In this document: piece by piece, positions 7,585 to 7,674 of the stretch
Layout: every line of letters begins with the position of its first letter
Numbering within the stretch: position 1 is the stretch's first letter
NCBI GenBank assembly: GCA_949531795.1
Contig: CATIQX010000222.1
Location: 1-7,674 of the forward strand
Reading direction: 5' to 3'
Length of the DNA stretch: 7,674 bases
DNA from: Cryomorphaceae bacterium
GTDB taxonomy: Bacteria; Bacteroidota; Bacteroidia; Flavobacteriales; BACL11
Notes under the pieces: generated by a model
What the model was told of the DNA's origin: nothing
The model's database searches: none
The model's input: only the letters and a program-made list of their open reading frames with translations
Translations under genes and position numbers: made by a program

Positions 7585-7674
7585 AAAAAATACTATTAAT
7601 ATCCTTATTACTTATAACAGGATTTCAATCTTTTTCACAAAAAATAAAAAAAGGAATTTCTTTTTCTTTAGAAG
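7581..7674 (+). CDS. N-terminus of a secreted protein, cut by the window edge
   Basis: An open frame of 31 codons runs off the window end. It starts with ATG overlapping the TGA of the phosphatase gene (ATGA), so it is probably translated as the next gene of the run. The N-terminus is a typical signal peptide: KK at residues 2-3, a hydrophobic core (ILLISLLLITGF), then QSFSQ, with likely signal peptidase I cleavage after S-F-S at residue 19. No lipobox cysteine is present, so it is not a lipoprotein. The mature part begins QKIKKGISFSLE, too short to identify a family. The destination is the periplasm, outer membrane or outside of the cell. Confidence 0.82.
   Translation, partial: MKKILLISLLLITGFQSFSQKIKKGISFSLE

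Overview
The window reads as a chromosomal housekeeping segment from a member of the Bacteroidota, most likely order Flavobacteriales. The signs are AT-rich DNA with strong A/T third-position bias, almost no Shine-Dalgarno sequences before the genes, the long (419-residue) Bacteroidota form of S-adenosylmethionine synthetase, an M61 peptidase of the Bacteroidota type, the hpt-adk-obg gene order, and a last signal peptide ending in Ser-Phe-Ser-Gln. The order-level assignment is inference from sequence feel, not from a search.

Layout. Positions 19-1278 (+) carry metK, whose promoter lies outside the window. Positions 1279-1458 are a gap between convergent genes; it holds a strong 12-bp hairpin flanked by A and T tracts that can end transcription from both sides, and a 12-bp direct repeat next to the lpd stop codon. 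Positions 1459-2844 (-) encode dihydrolipoamide dehydrogenase as a stand-alone gene. Positions 2845-3088 are a 244-base gap between divergent genes, with a possible Bacteroidota-type promoter and a 7+7 bp inverted repeat just upstream of the rightward genes. From 3089 to the window end a compact rightward gene run follows: M61 metallopeptidase, hpt, adk, obg, a PAP2-family membrane phosphatase, and the first 31 codons of a secreted protein. Junctions are 1 base, 3 bases, a 1-base overlap (TAATG), a 1-base overlap (TAATG) and a 4-base overlap (ATGA), so co-transcription and translational coupling are likely.

How the genes work together. MetK makes the methyl donor SAM. Lpd is the E3 component shared by 2-oxoacid dehydrogenase complexes. 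Hpt and Adk form a purine unit: Hpt salvages hypoxanthine/guanine to nucleotides, and Adk balances AMP, ADP and ATP. ObgE is a ribosome-assembly GTPase that senses guanine nucleotides, so its coupling to purine genes is sensible. The PAP2 phosphatase may recycle a lipid pyrophosphate carrier or dephosphorylate another lipid.

I found no mobile element, CRISPR array, tRNA, rRNA or convincing new system. The most interesting point is that hpt and adk lie in the same reading frame, separated by one stop codon and one sense codon, which suggests an Hpt-Adk fusion that has split or has not yet formed.
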